The translations under genes were made by a program, and so were the position numbers. DNA of 64,000 bases from Rhizobium sp. BK251 (GTDB taxonomy: Bacteria; Pseudomonadota; Alphaproteobacteria; Rhizobiales; Rhizobiaceae), in contig NZ_SLUQ01000002.1 in assembly GCF_004345245.1 (NCBI RefSeq), forward strand, positions 186,001-250,000, read 5' to 3'. The notes under the pieces are model-generated. The model was not told the DNA's origin. It did no database searches and was given only the letters and a program-made list of their open reading frames with translations. Within the stretch, counting starts at the first letter, position 1. Every line of letters begins with the position of its first letter. Positions 33,625 to 42,891 of the stretch are shown piece after piece.

Positions 33625-34959
33625 TTATCGCGCGGTCTCTCTCTGCTTGTTCGACAAGTTTGCCTTTGCCGCCACTCCGGCCACATAGCTTTCGGCGATG
33701 GCGCGGTCGTCGCCCATGGTCTGGAGGAGGAACAGCTCTTCCGGCAGCGTCTTTACCACCTCCATCTTGAGCGCCATCGCCGGTGTCGCGGCGGCGTCGA
33801 GAACGACGAGGTCGGCGTCCGTTCCCGGCTCAAGCGTGCCGATACGGTCCTCGAGCGACAGCGCTTCGGCGTTGCCGAGCGTCATGTGGTAATAGCTGTC
33901 CAGCGGGTTCAGCCGTTCGCCGAGCAATTGCTGGATCTTGTAGGCCTCGTCCATGGTGCGCAGCATGGAATAACTCGAGCCGCCGCCGATATCGGTGGCA
34001 ACGCCGATCCGGACCGGCTTCTCCCGGCGCACCAGCGCCTTCATCGGGAAGAGGCCGGAGCCGAGGAAGAGGTTGGAGGTCGGGCAATGGACGGCAATGG
34101 AGCCCGCCTCGCTCATCGCGTCGGCCTCGCGCTCGGAGAGGTGGATGCAGTGGCCGAAGAGCGTCCTGTCGCCGAGCAGGCCGTAGTGGGCGTAGATGTC
34201 GGTGTAGTCGGCCGCTTCGGGATAGAGCTCGCAGGTATATTTGATCTCGTCGTGGTTTTCCGAGAGATGAGTCTGGATGTGCAGGTCCGGAAACTCGCGG
34301 GCAAGCGCTCCCGCCGCTTCCATCTGCGCCGGCGTAGAGGTGATCGCAAAGCGCGGCGTGATGGCAACGTGGTTGCGCCCTTTGCCGTGCCAGTCCGCAA
34401 TCACCTGGCGGGTTTCGTCATAGCCCATCTCAGGCGTGTCGAGCAGGCCTTGCGGGGCGTTGCGATCCATCATCACCTTGCCGCCCACCATGCGCATGTT
34501 GCGCTTCACGGCCTCCGCGAAGAAGGCGTCTGCGGAGGTCTTGTGCACCGAGCAATAGGCGACCGCCGTCGTCGTGCCGTGGCGGATCAGTTCGTCATAG
34601 AAATGCCCCGCGATCCTTTGCGCATGGGCAGTCTCCACGAACCGGCATTCTTCGGGAAAGGTGTAGGTATTCAGCCATTCCAGCAGGTTTGCGGCATAGG
34701 AGGCGATTACCTGCATCTGCGGGAAGTGCAGGTGCATGTCGATGAAGCCCGGCATGATCAGATGCGGGCGATGATCGATCTCGGCGATGCTTTCGGGCGC
34801 CTCGGCCTTGATGTCCGCGTAGGGGCCGATTGCGGCGATCAGGCCGTCCTCGATCAGCAAGCCGCCGTCTTCCTCGTAGAGGTAGCTTTCGGTGTCGGTC
34901 AGGCTGAGTGGCGCGCGCCTGAAGGAGAGCAGGCGCCCGCGCAGAAGTGTCTTCGTCAT
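33625..34959 (-). CDS. guaD: Guanine deaminase
   Basis: Zinc amidohydrolase of 444 residues that turns guanine to xanthine and ammonia. The metal motif HLHFPQ in PGFIDMHLHFPQ near residue 84 and the HLSENHDEI block with a second His are visible, and CPTSNLFLGSGLFP is the typical guanine deaminase segment. Other metal ligands lie in ATDIGGGSSYSML near residue 320. The start overlaps the puuD stop by four bases, so puuD and guaD are co-translated. Guanine enters the purine route here and the product goes to the Xdh complex encoded at 37.9-42.6 kb. Confidence 0.93.
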   Translation of the reverse strand: MTKTLLRGRLLSFRRAPLSLTDTESYLYEEDGGLLIEDGLIAAIGPYADIKAEAPESIAEIDHRPHLIMPGFIDMHLHFPQMQVIASYAANLLEWLNTYTFPEECRFVETAHAQRIAGHFYDELIRHGTTTAVAYCSVHKTSADAFFAEAVKRNMRMVGGKVMMDRNAPQGLLDTPEMGYDETRQVIADWHGKGRNHVAITPRFAITSTPAQMEAAGALAREFPDLHIQTHLSENHDEIKYTCELYPEAADYTDIYAHYGLLGDRTLFGHCIHLSEREADAMSEAGSIAVHCPTSNLFLGSGLFPMKALVRREKPVRIGVATDIGGGSSYSMLRTMDEAYKIQQLLGERLNPLDSYYHMTLGNAEALSLEDRIGTLEPGTDADLVVLDAAATPAMALKMEVVKTLPEELFLLQTMGDDRAIAESYVAGVAAKANLSNKQRETAR

Positions 34960-36191
34960 TGGCTCTTGCCTTGAACTGCGCTTTCGAACCAGGCGACCAG
35001 CAGCTTACGCTCGTCCGGCGTGATGTCCGTGACGTTGCCGGGCGGCATGGCGTGGCTGCGGCCCGCCTGTATATAGATCTCGCGCGCATGGGCGGCGATT
35101 TCGGCATCGTTTTCGAGGATGACGTTCTTCGGTGGCCGGGCCAACCCCTCATAGACGGGCTCGGCGGCATGGCACATGGAACAGCGCGTGGAGATGAGTT
35201 CCTTGACCGCCGGGAAGTGCGGATCGCCGGCGAATTGCTGGAAGGCGGGAGCGACGGAAGCCTGATCGCCGCCGGTCAGCACCTTCGGCACGGTCGAAAG
35301 CCACATGATGATGATGAAAAGGATGACCGTGACGATCCATGTCCAGGTCGGCCGCCCCTTGCGGGCATGGGTGGTGTTGAACCAGTGCCGGATGGTCACG
35401 CCCATCAGGAAGACGAGCGTAGCGATTACCCAGTTGTAGGCGGTGCCGAAGGCCAGCGGATAGTGGTTCGACAGCATGAAGAAGATGACGGGCAGCGTCA
35501 GGTAGTTGTTGTGGAGCGAGCGCTGCTTGGCGATCTGGCCGTACTTCGGATCCGGCGTGCGCCCAGCGATAAGGTCGGCAACCACGATCTTCTGGTTCGG
35601 GATGATGATCATGAAGACGTTGGCCGACATGATTGTGGCCGTAAAGGCGCCGAGATGCAGGAAGGCGGCGCGGCCGGTGAAGACCTGTGTATAGCCCCAG
35701 GCCATGAAGACGAGAACCGCGTAAAGCACGATCATCAGGCCCCAGGTGTTGTTGCCCAGCGGCGACTTGCAGAGCAGGTCGTAGACGATCCAGCCGACGG
35801 CGAGGGAGGCGAGCGAGATCAGGATCGCGGTGGGGGCGTTGATGTCGAGCACATGGCGATCGATCAGGAACAGATCGGCGCCGCCGTAATAAACGATGCA
35901 GAGCATCAGGAAGCCGGAGAGCCAGGTGAAATAGCTCTCGTATTTGAACCAGGTCAGGTGCTCCGGCATCTGGGCCGGCGCCACGAGGTATTTCTGGATA
36001 TGGTAGAAGCCGCCGCCATGGACCTGCCATTCCTCGCCATGGACGCCTTCGGGAAGATGCGGGCGCTTCACAAGGCCGAGGTCGAGGGCAATGAAATAAA
36101 AGGACGAGCCGATCCAGGCGATCGCTGTAACGACGTGAAACCAGCGGGCCGCAAAGGCCAGCCACTCCCACGCAATGGCATACTCATACAT
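34956..36191 (-). CDS. puuD: Urate hydroxylase PuuD with C-terminal cytochrome c domain
   Basis: Integral membrane urate hydroxylase of 411 residues that oxidises urate to 5-hydroxyisourate. About eight membrane spans fill residues 10-310. The soluble C-terminal domain has one c-type haem site, CSMCH, in STRCSMCHAAEPV near residue 355. This membrane enzyme is unrelated to the soluble uricase of other organisms and is known from Agrobacterium and related groups. The ATG at 36191 is used; the longer frame lacks conservation. It leads the puuD-guaD operon. TTTTGC-N6-GCAAAA lies 83 bases upstream and is a possible operator. Confidence 0.93.
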   Translation of the reverse strand: MYEYAIAWEWLAFAARWFHVVTAIAWIGSSFYFIALDLGLVKRPHLPEGVHGEEWQVHGGGFYHIQKYLVAPAQMPEHLTWFKYESYFTWLSGFLMLCIVYYGGADLFLIDRHVLDINAPTAILISLASLAVGWIVYDLLCKSPLGNNTWGLMIVLYAVLVFMAWGYTQVFTGRAAFLHLGAFTATIMSANVFMIIIPNQKIVVADLIAGRTPDPKYGQIAKQRSLHNNYLTLPVIFFMLSNHYPLAFGTAYNWVIATLVFLMGVTIRHWFNTTHARKGRPTWTWIVTVILFIIIMWLSTVPKVLTGGDQASVAPAFQQFAGDPHFPAVKELISTRCSMCHAAEPVYEGLARPPKNVILENDAEIAAHAREIYIQAGRSHAMPPGNVTDITPDERKLLVAWFESAVQGKSQ

Positions 36192-36273
36192 CACTAACCC
36201 CTGTTCTTCCTCCGATTCACTAGCATGCAAAATGTTCCGACAGGAGGAAAGAGAAAGCGCGCAAGCCGACGAA

Positions 36274-36291
36274 TTTTGCTGCACTGCAAAA
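36274..36291. promoter_or_regulatory. Inverted repeat upstream of puuD
   Basis: TTTTGC (36274-36279) and GCAAAA (36286-36291) form a perfect repeat with a six-base spacer, in the region that must drive puuD leftward and the small secreted gene rightward. The TGCAA half-site also appears upstream of the LysR gene at 37692-37719, so it could be that regulator's site. Confidence 0.35.
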
Positions 36292-36398
36292 TAATCGTAC
36301 TGGAAATGTGAAGCTTCTGTTACATTTGTATTGCAAGGCCGCCGGGATGAGGTGGAAACCGCAGCAACGGCGGGGCATTCATCAACGGAGAATAGCCC

Positions 36399-36749
36399 AT
36401 GCGCAATGCAATGATTGCAATGATTGCCGTGATGTCGACGATGTTTGCGTACGTGTCATGCGCCAATGCCCATGATGCACAGTCGGGTTGGAAATACGAA
36501 CCTTACTGCTGCAACGGCAACAACCACACCGGTGATTGCCAGATGATACCAACCAAGAGCGTGAGGATAGTCCAGGGTGGATATCAGGTCACGCTTGCTC
36601 CGGGCGATCACAGGCTCGTCACACGGAGTCATGTCTTCAAGCTGCCGCAGCAGACCGCCAGACGGTCGCAGGACAGCGAATACCACCTCTGCCTGTTCCC
36701 GGACGAAAATACTCCACGCTGTTTCTATGCTCCTGACATGGGATTCTGA
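36399..36749 (+). CDS. Small secreted cysteine-rich protein of unknown function
   Basis: Protein of 116 residues with a Sec signal peptide (about 1-24, cleavage after CANA). The mature part has five cysteines: CCNG near residue 37, GDCQ, HLCLFP and PRCFYAP, likely disulfide-linked in the periplasm. The block EYHLCLFPDENTPRCFYAP closes the protein and looks conserved. I recognise the type as a rhizobial hypothetical family but no function is known. The 3' end overlaps the convergent LysR gene by 25 bases. It is divergent from puuD with a 207-base gap. Confidence 0.75.
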   Translation: MRNAMIAMIAVMSTMFAYVSCANAHDAQSGWKYEPYCCNGNNHTGDCQMIPTKSVRIVQGGYQVTLAPGDHRLVTRSHVFKLPQQTARRSQDSEYHLCLFPDENTPRCFYAPDMGF

Positions 36750-37648
36750 GGCTGCGTGTTGCCGCCCGGCATCTCGTTCAGTATCCAGTTGCGAAACGCC
36801 TTGATCTTCGGAACGTTGCGGCGGTTCTCCGGATAGGCGAGCCAGTATCCGCGGCCATCGGTGCATTGGAGTTCGAACGGCCGGAACAGCTTTCCGGTCG
36901 CGAGTTCTTCCGGATAGAAATCAGGTGTCAGAATGGCCACGCCCTGGCCTGCGACAGCAGCGGCTGCCTCGTAGGCCTGGGCGCCATAAAAGCTGGTGGT
37001 CCGCGTCCCCAAGCCCGCGGTGGACACACCGGCTGCTTCGAGCCATTGGTGCCACCAGGGATCGGTGAGATCAAAAATCCGGAGCTTCAGGAGGTCCGCG
37101 GGCTCATGGACGCCACCAATGCTCTCGGCAAGCGCCGGGCTTAGCATCGGCGTGAAATGGACGTCCATCAGCTTGTCGGCGCGCAGCCCGGGCCAATCTC
37201 CCTTGCCCGAACGGATGCCGACATCGACTGCTTCACGGGCGAAATCGACCAGTGTATCGGAGGTGCTGAGACGCACCGCAATATTCGGATTGGCGAGCTG
37301 GAAATTGCCAAGTTTGCGCGCGAGCCATTGGGACGCGAATGTCGCCAGACAGGTGATCTGCAGCATCACTTCCGTTTCGCCGCGCGCCTCGGCCATGGCA
37401 AGCTGCAACATCTCGAAGGCCTCGGCGACCTGTGGCGCCAGCCGCTCACCGGTTTCCGTCAGGCTGATCTGCCGCGGGCGGCGCAGGAAGAGCGGTTCAC
37501 CGACGTTCTCTTCGAGCAGCTTCACCTGATAGCTGACGGCCGTCTGGGTCATGCCCAGCTCTTCTCCAGCCTTGGTGAAACTGCCAAGCCGCGCCACGGC
37601 GTCGAAGACGCGCAGCGCGTTCAGCGGAAACTGCCTCGATAGCTTCAT
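36725..37648 (-). CDS. LysR-family transcriptional regulator, GcvA-like
   Basis: DNA-binding regulator of 307 residues. The winged helix is at residues 6-65 (LNALRVFDAVARLGSFTKAGEELGMTQTAVSYQVKLLEE). The C-terminal effector domain belongs to the GcvA-like branch (FDLTDPWWHQW, GVAILTPDFYP). It lies between puuD-guaD and the xdh operon, so a purine role is likely, though no proof is in the sequence. The start at 37648 has AAGAGAG upstream. A divergent DUF1127-like gene starts at 37751 and an inverted repeat TTGCAG/CTGCAA lies in the intergenic region, as expected for LysR autoregulation. Confidence 0.88.
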   Translation of the reverse strand: MKLSRQFPLNALRVFDAVARLGSFTKAGEELGMTQTAVSYQVKLLEENVGEPLFLRRPRQISLTETGERLAPQVAEAFEMLQLAMAEARGETEVMLQITCLATFASQWLARKLGNFQLANPNIAVRLSTSDTLVDFAREAVDVGIRSGKGDWPGLRADKLMDVHFTPMLSPALAESIGGVHEPADLLKLRIFDLTDPWWHQWLEAAGVSTAGLGTRTTSFYGAQAYEAAAAVAGQGVAILTPDFYPEELATGKLFRPFELQCTDGRGYWLAYPENRRNVPKIKAFRNWILNEMPGGNTQPQNPMSGA

Positions 37649-37691
37649 GGATAAGCTCTCTTTATGCATGCAGACGGTTGTTCGATTGGAA

Positions 37692-37719
37692 TTGCAGCAT
37701 TTTCTGGCCCACACTGCAA
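37692..37719. promoter_or_regulatory. Inverted repeat in the LysR / DUF1127 promoter region
   Basis: TTGCAG (37692-37697) and CTGCAA (37714-37719) form a perfect repeat with 16 bases between. Its place between the divergent LysR and DUF1127 starts fits a LysR regulator site of the extended type. The role is inferred. Confidence 0.35.
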
Positions 37720-37750
37720 GTACATCATCAACGGAGTGCAGGTGACCATC

Positions 37751-37945
37751 ATGGATTGCTCAACCATCGAACGGACTGAAGGCCATGTCGATCTATCGCT
37801 GCCGACGCTCGGTTCGCGCCTCCAGGCCTGGTTCAATCGCACGTTCGTCCATTCCTCGCGGCTCGATCTCGAAGCGATGCCGGACAGGGTGAAGCGGGAT
37901 CTCGGATTTCTGGACGGGCGCGACCCGCCCTACGAAGGATGGTAG
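37751..37945 (+). CDS. Small DUF1127-like protein
   Basis: Protein of 64 residues starting MDCSTIERTE. The C-terminal part SRLQAWFNRTFVHSSRLDLEAMPDRVKRDLGF resembles DUF1127 proteins, small Arg-rich proteins common in rhizobia that are linked to RNA maturation and phosphate or carbon stress. AGGTG is six bases before the ATG; a longer frame starts at 37664. Its 3' end overlaps the convergent xdhC by 16 bases. Divergent from the LysR gene. Confidence 0.65.
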   Translation: MDCSTIERTEGHVDLSLPTLGSRLQAWFNRTFVHSSRLDLEAMPDRVKRDLGFLDGRDPPYEGW

Positions 37946-38772
37946 GCTGAGAGCGCCGTCAGGATTTCGGCCGCTGTCATGGCGGCGATGACTTCCGGCC
38001 GCTTGTCTCTGACCGTCGATCCGCCGATCGGAAGGGTGAGGCGGCCGAGCCAGGACGGATCGCCGCCAACTTCACGAACGAGCCAGCTGGCGAAGGTCGC
38101 CCGCTTGGTTGCCGAGCCGATCATGCCGATATAGGCAAGGTCGGTGCGGGCAAGGGCTTCCTGCGCGATGAGAAAGTCGAGCGCGTGGTCGTGCGTCAGG
38201 ATCACCACGGCCGCACCTGCCGGTATCTCCCTCGCGATCGCCTCCGGCATCGGCACCAGCAGGGTCTTCATTTCCGCGGGCAGATTGGCGAGTTCATCCT
38301 TGCGCGTCTCGACGACGGTGACGGAGACGGGAAGTGGGGCGAGGGCGGCCGCAAGCGCACGCCCTACATGGCCCGCCCCGAAGAGGTAGACCTCCGGTAG
38401 TTGGTCCGCCTCGCCGCGCCGCCGGCCTTCCAGTTCGCTGACGATCGGGTCCGTCACGCGCCGGAAGCGCAATTGCGTGCGGCCACCACAGCACTGCCCG
38501 ATTTCGGGGCCGAGCGGAATATCCATCGTTTCCGCTCCGCCCGCGCCCGAAAGAAGTTCGCGGGCGTTGCGGATGGCGAGGAATTCGAACTGGCCGCCGC
38601 CGATCGTGCCCCACATGGCATTCTCGGCAACGAGCATGAAGGTGCCTGCCTCGCGCGGCGTCGAGCCTTGCGTGCCGACGATTTCTACGAGGATGACGTC
38701 CGGACGCGTCGCGAGGAAAACGCGAAAGTCGCTCTTGGGAATGAACCCGGACAGGATCTCGCGCCGCGACAT
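37930..38772 (-). CDS. xdhC: Xanthine dehydrogenase accessory protein XdhC
   Basis: Molybdenum cofactor insertion factor of 280 residues. The N-terminal VEIVGTQGSTPREAG and GTIGGGQFEF segments and the Rossmann-like C-terminal domain (EVYLFGAGHVGRALA) fit XdhC, which binds and sulfurates the cofactor before it enters XdhB. It follows xdhB by one base in a leftward operon xdhA-xdhB-xdhC. The stop region overlaps the small DUF1127-like gene. Length is normal. Confidence 0.92.
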   Translation of the reverse strand: MSRREILSGFIPKSDFRVFLATRPDVILVEIVGTQGSTPREAGTFMLVAENAMWGTIGGGQFEFLAIRNARELLSGAGGAETMDIPLGPEIGQCCGGRTQLRFRRVTDPIVSELEGRRRGEADQLPEVYLFGAGHVGRALAAALAPLPVSVTVVETRKDELANLPAEMKTLLVPMPEAIAREIPAGAAVVILTHDHALDFLIAQEALARTDLAYIGMIGSATKRATFASWLVREVGGDPSWLGRLTLPIGGSTVRDKRPEVIAAMTAAEILTALSAYHPS

Positions 38773-38773
38773 A

Positions 38774-41110
38774 TCACACCTGCCTCAACCTCTCGACTGC
38801 CATCAGGACGCGCTCCGGCGTGGCCGGAGCATCGAGTTTCGGGCAGACCTTATAGTCGGCGACGCTCGCAACGGCCATGGAAATGGCCTCCAGCACCGAA
38901 ATCGCCAGCATGAAAGGCGGTTCTCCCACCGCCTTGGAACGCCCGATCGACGCCTCGGCGTTTTCGGACCATTCGGCGAGGCGAACGTTGAAGATCTTCG
39001 GCCGGTCGGACGCGAGAGGGATCTTGTAGGTCGATGGCGCATGCGTGCGCAGCCGTCCCTTGCTGTCCCACCACAACTCCTCGGTCGTAAGCCAACCCAT
39101 GCCCTGTACAAAGGCGCCTTCCACCTGGCCGAGGTCGATGGCCGGGTTGAGCGAGCGGCCAACGTCGTGGAGGATGTCGGCACGCTCCACCTGATATTCG
39201 CCCGTCAGCGTGTCGATCGACACCTCCGAGCAGGCCGCGCCATAGGCGAAGTAATAGAAAGGCCTGCCGCGCCCGGCCTGGCGGTCCCAGTGGATCTTCG
39301 GCGTCTTGTAGAAGCCGGCGGCCGAAAGCTGGACGCGGGCGAAGTAAGCCTGCTTGATCAGATCGGGGAAGGGTATCTCGGCATCGCCGATACGCACACG
39401 GTTCGGCAGGAACACGACAAGAGAGGGGTCGACGCCCCATTTCTCTGCGGCGAAGGCGACGAGCCTTTCCTTGATCTGCCGGGCGGCGTCGAAGGCGGCC
39501 ATGCCGTTGAGATCGGAGCCGGAGGAGGCGGCCGTCGCGGAGGTGTTCGGAACCTTGCCGGTCGTCGTCGCGGTGATCTTCACCCGTTCGATATCGACCT
39601 GGAAGGCATCGGCGAGAACCTGCGCCACTTTCGTGTAGAGGCCCTGGCCCATCTCCGTGCCGCCGTGATTGAGATGGATCGAGCCGTCCTGATAGACATG
39701 GACGAGCGCGCCCGCCTGGTTGAAGGCGGTCATCGTGAAGGATATGCCGAACTTGACCGGGGTCAGCGCAATGCCCTTGCGGATAAAGCGGCTCGAGCGA
39801 TTGAACTCGATGATCGCCCGGCGGCGGGCCTGGTAGTCGGCAGACTCTTCCAGCTCATCGACCACGCGTGCGATGATGTTGTCCTCAACCTCCTGATGAT
39901 AGGGCGTCAACACCCGCTCGGAGCCCTTGGCGCCGTAGAAATTCAGCCTGCGGATATCGAGAGGGTCCTTGCCGACGGCGTAGGCGATCTCTTCGATGAA
40001 GCGCTCGGCCCCCAGCATGCCCTGCGGGCCGCCAAAGCCACGGAAAGCCGTGTTTGAAACGGTATGGGTCTTGAGCGGCTTCGAGGTCAGGTGCACATGC
40101 GGGTAGAAGTAGCTCGAATCCGCATGGAAGAGTGCGCGGTCGGTCACTGGCCCCGAGAGATCGGCGGAAAAGCCGCAGCGGGCCGCATAGGTCGCGTCGA
40201 CAGCGTGGATCCGCCCTTCCTCGTCGAAGCCGACCTCGTAGTCGACGAGAAAATCGTGGCGCTTGCCGGTCGCTGCCATGTCCTCGTCGCGGTCGGGGCG
40301 GAACTTGATCGCTCGGCCGAGCTTCTTTGCAGCGATCGCGGCCAGGGCTGCGAACTGGTTGCCCTGGGTTTCCTTGCCGCCGAAGCCGCCTCCCATGCGC
40401 CGTATATAGACGGTCACCGCATTGGAGGGGATGTTGAGCACATGGCCAACCATATGCTGGATCTCGCTCGGATGCTGTGTCGAGGACCAGACTGCGACCT
40501 CATCGTCCTCGCCTGGAATCGCCATCGCGATGTGGCTCTCGAGGTAGAAATGCTCCTGGCCGCCGATACGCATCTGGCCCTTCAGCCGGTGCGGCGCTTT
40601 CGCCATTTCCGTTTCCGGTTCACCGCGCTTCAGCGTCATCGGTTCGACGACGAGCGGACTGCCGTTCGTCAGCGCGCCGTTGATGTCGCTCCAGTGCGGC
40701 AGGTCGCGGTACTCAATCTTCGCCTTTCGGGCAGCGCGGCGCGCGGCGTCCCGGGTCTCGGCGATCACGGCGAAGATCGGCTGGTTGTGGAATTCGACCA
40801 GCGTTTCGGCGAGCAACGGCTCGTCATGACGGCCGGCCGGGCTGACGTCGTTGACGCCCGGCACGTCCTTGCCGGTGAAGACCCAGACGACGCCTGGGGA
40901 GGCGGCTACCGCGGAGAGGTCCATGCTGAGGATTTCGGCATGGGCACGATCGGAAAGGCCGAGCGCACCGTGGAGCAGCCCGGCAGGCTCCGGAATGTCA
41001 TCGATATAGTCGGCGGTGCCCGTCACGTGCTTGTGCGCCGAATCGTGGCGCAGCGAGCCGTGTACGGAGCCGTTGATGATCTTGCGTTCCTCGAAGGTGG
41101 ACTTGTCCAT
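38774..41110 (-). CDS. xdhB: Xanthine dehydrogenase, molybdopterin-binding subunit XdhB
   Basis: Large subunit of 778 residues that binds the molybdenum cofactor and oxidises hypoxanthine and xanthine to urate. Family marks include HKHVTGTADYIDDIPEP near the N-terminus, RRMGGGFGGKETQ near residue 238, the AFRGFGGPQGM loop, GGTEMGQGLYTK near 490, and ATAASSGSDLNG. The expected catalytic Glu lies in the C-terminal VGEPPFMLAISV segment. It lies between xdhA (2-base gap) and xdhC. The bacterial two-subunit form is implied by the XdhA partner. Confidence 0.94.
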   Translation of the reverse strand: MDKSTFEERKIINGSVHGSLRHDSAHKHVTGTADYIDDIPEPAGLLHGALGLSDRAHAEILSMDLSAVAASPGVVWVFTGKDVPGVNDVSPAGRHDEPLLAETLVEFHNQPIFAVIAETRDAARRAARKAKIEYRDLPHWSDINGALTNGSPLVVEPMTLKRGEPETEMAKAPHRLKGQMRIGGQEHFYLESHIAMAIPGEDDEVAVWSSTQHPSEIQHMVGHVLNIPSNAVTVYIRRMGGGFGGKETQGNQFAALAAIAAKKLGRAIKFRPDRDEDMAATGKRHDFLVDYEVGFDEEGRIHAVDATYAARCGFSADLSGPVTDRALFHADSSYFYPHVHLTSKPLKTHTVSNTAFRGFGGPQGMLGAERFIEEIAYAVGKDPLDIRRLNFYGAKGSERVLTPYHQEVEDNIIARVVDELEESADYQARRRAIIEFNRSSRFIRKGIALTPVKFGISFTMTAFNQAGALVHVYQDGSIHLNHGGTEMGQGLYTKVAQVLADAFQVDIERVKITATTTGKVPNTSATAASSGSDLNGMAAFDAARQIKERLVAFAAEKWGVDPSLVVFLPNRVRIGDAEIPFPDLIKQAYFARVQLSAAGFYKTPKIHWDRQAGRGRPFYYFAYGAACSEVSIDTLTGEYQVERADILHDVGRSLNPAIDLGQVEGAFVQGMGWLTTEELWWDSKGRLRTHAPSTYKIPLASDRPKIFNVRLAEWSENAEASIGRSKAVGEPPFMLAISVLEAISMAVASVADYKVCPKLDAPATPERVLMAVERLRQV

Positions 41111-41112
41111 TC

Positions 41113-42582
41113 CTACACCTCCGCCTCAGCGAAACGCCTGAGTTCCTGCGGCGCTCCGGCTGTCTCCAGATAGAAGCGCAGCAGCAGGTTCTTGGCCGTC
41201 AGTTGCCGGTATCCAGCGGTAGCGCGCCAGTCGGTCAACGGCTGGAAGTCGGCGTCGAAGGCGGGGCGGGCGGCCTCCACCGTTGCTTCCGTCCATGGCT
41301 TGCCCAGCAGTTTGACCTCCACCGTGCGGGCGCGCTTGGGCGTTCCCGCCATGCCGCCGAAAGCGATGCGGACGTCGGCGACGTTGCCCGCGTCGTCCAG
41401 CTTCAGGTGGAAGGCGCCGAGAAGAGCGGAAATATCCTCGTCGCGACGCTTGGTGATCTTGTAGATTGCGAAGTGGCTGCCTTCCAACGGGTAGGGCACG
41501 AAGATGCTCTCCACAAACTCGCTCGGCCGGCGGTCCTGCTTGCCATAGGCGATAAAGAAGTCCTCGAGCGGCACCGCCCGCAAGCCCTCTATGGAGCGCA
41601 GTTTGACGGTCGCGCCAAGAGCCATCAGCGGTGGGGGCGTGTCGCCGATCGGCGAACCGTTGGCGATGTTGCCGCCGATCGTGCCCATGTTTCGCACCTG
41701 GTCGCCGCCGATGCGGTCGATCAGACGGCCAAGCGCCGGCACCTTTGCGGCAAGGGCGGAGAAGGCGCGGCTGTAGGTGACGCCGGACCCGATCGTGAAG
41801 CCGGTCTCGCCTGCCGTGATCGTCTGCAGCTCCTTCAGGTGATTGATGAAGATCACCGGATTGAGCGGGCGCATCTGCTTGGTCACCCAGAGGCCGACGT
41901 CGGTCGAGCCGGCAATGACGGTGGCGTCCTCCTCTTCGGCGAGAAGATCGGCAAGCGCTGCCACCGAGCCAGGAACAAGCAGCCGCTCCTTGCCGCTGAC
42001 GACAACGATCGTCTCATCCGTCTGCATCGACCAGAGCCGCCCGATGATATCAGCGCGGCTTTTTTCCAGCGGATCGAAGAGCGCGCTCGGGCGCGCCGCG
42101 CTCACCTGCTCGGCAGCCTTGACGATCGGCTCGTAGCCGGTGCAGCGACAGAGATTGCCCTGCAACGCCTTTTCGATCTGCGCGCGGCTGGGTTTGTCGG
42201 TCGAGAGCCACAGGCCATAGAGCGACATGACAAAGCCCGGTGTGCAGAAGCCGCATTGCGAGCCATGACAATCGACAAGCGCCTGCTGGACGGGATGAAG
42301 CGTTCCGTCCTTGGCTGCCAGGTGCTCTACGGTAACGACATGCGTTCCGTGCAGCGAGCCGAGGAAACGGATGCAGGCATTCACACTCTCATAATGAAGA
42401 GATCCGTCGATGAGCCGCCCAACCAGTACCGTGCAGGCGCCGCAGTCGCCCTCGGCACATCCTTCCTTGGGGCCGGTCAGCCGCCGCCTAAGGCGCAGGT
42501 AGTCGAGAAGCGTCTCAGTGGGGCGGACAACAGAGAGCGACACATCTTCGCCGTTGAGGATGAAGCGGATGCTGTCGGTCAT
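41113..42582 (-). CDS. xdhA: Xanthine dehydrogenase small subunit XdhA
   Basis: Fe-S/FAD subunit of 489 residues. The plant-type [2Fe-2S] ligands are in CAEGDCGAC near residue 42 and the second cluster in CGFCTPGF near 110 and CRCTGYEP near 145. The FAD domain follows from about residue 190 (VIAGSTDVGLW, and TIGGNIANGSPIGDTPP near 300). It is the first gene of the xdhABC operon. The start at 42582 is the only conserved Met before the ferredoxin domain. The complex passes electrons from the Mo site to NAD. Confidence 0.94.
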   Translation of the reverse strand: MTDSIRFILNGEDVSLSVVRPTETLLDYLRLRRRLTGPKEGCAEGDCGACTVLVGRLIDGSLHYESVNACIRFLGSLHGTHVVTVEHLAAKDGTLHPVQQALVDCHGSQCGFCTPGFVMSLYGLWLSTDKPSRAQIEKALQGNLCRCTGYEPIVKAAEQVSAARPSALFDPLEKSRADIIGRLWSMQTDETIVVVSGKERLLVPGSVAALADLLAEEEDATVIAGSTDVGLWVTKQMRPLNPVIFINHLKELQTITAGETGFTIGSGVTYSRAFSALAAKVPALGRLIDRIGGDQVRNMGTIGGNIANGSPIGDTPPPLMALGATVKLRSIEGLRAVPLEDFFIAYGKQDRRPSEFVESIFVPYPLEGSHFAIYKITKRRDEDISALLGAFHLKLDDAGNVADVRIAFGGMAGTPKRARTVEVKLLGKPWTEATVEAARPAFDADFQPLTDWRATAGYRQLTAKNLLLRFYLETAGAPQELRRFAEAEV

Positions 42583-42891
42583 GATGTTCCTTGCTAGTCT
42601 CGCTTTAACCTTGAATCGTTATGCCGCAGTCCGCGTCGCGTCAATGGACCGCTTACCGCTGGTCTCCTGCCTTGCATCGCCGGCGGGAAGACGGAGCCGG
42701 AACGCGCAATGCTGCACCGCGGCTTTGGTTATGACGTTATGCCCAAATCGATGCGGCTGGCAATTGCTACTCCGCTACATCCGTAGGGGTAGAATGCCCC
42801 GACGCAAGATCGGCGAACATTTATCCTCTTTCCTCGGCTCCCGCGTTGCCATATTGATTTCCTTGCAGAAAAACCGACCGGGAGGAACGGC
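42583..42891. promoter_or_regulatory. Divergent intergenic region between xdhA and glpK
   Basis: These 309 bases carry the xdhABC promoter (leftward) and the glpK promoter (rightward). No gene is seen. GGGG (42786-42789) and CCCC (42797-42800) flank TAGAATG. I cannot place a convincing -35/-10 pair. Confidence 0.35.

Noticed and set aside
32713..34974. Long + strand open frame (753 codons) across lldD and guaD
   Set aside because: Antisense to two conserved genes; no motif in the translation.
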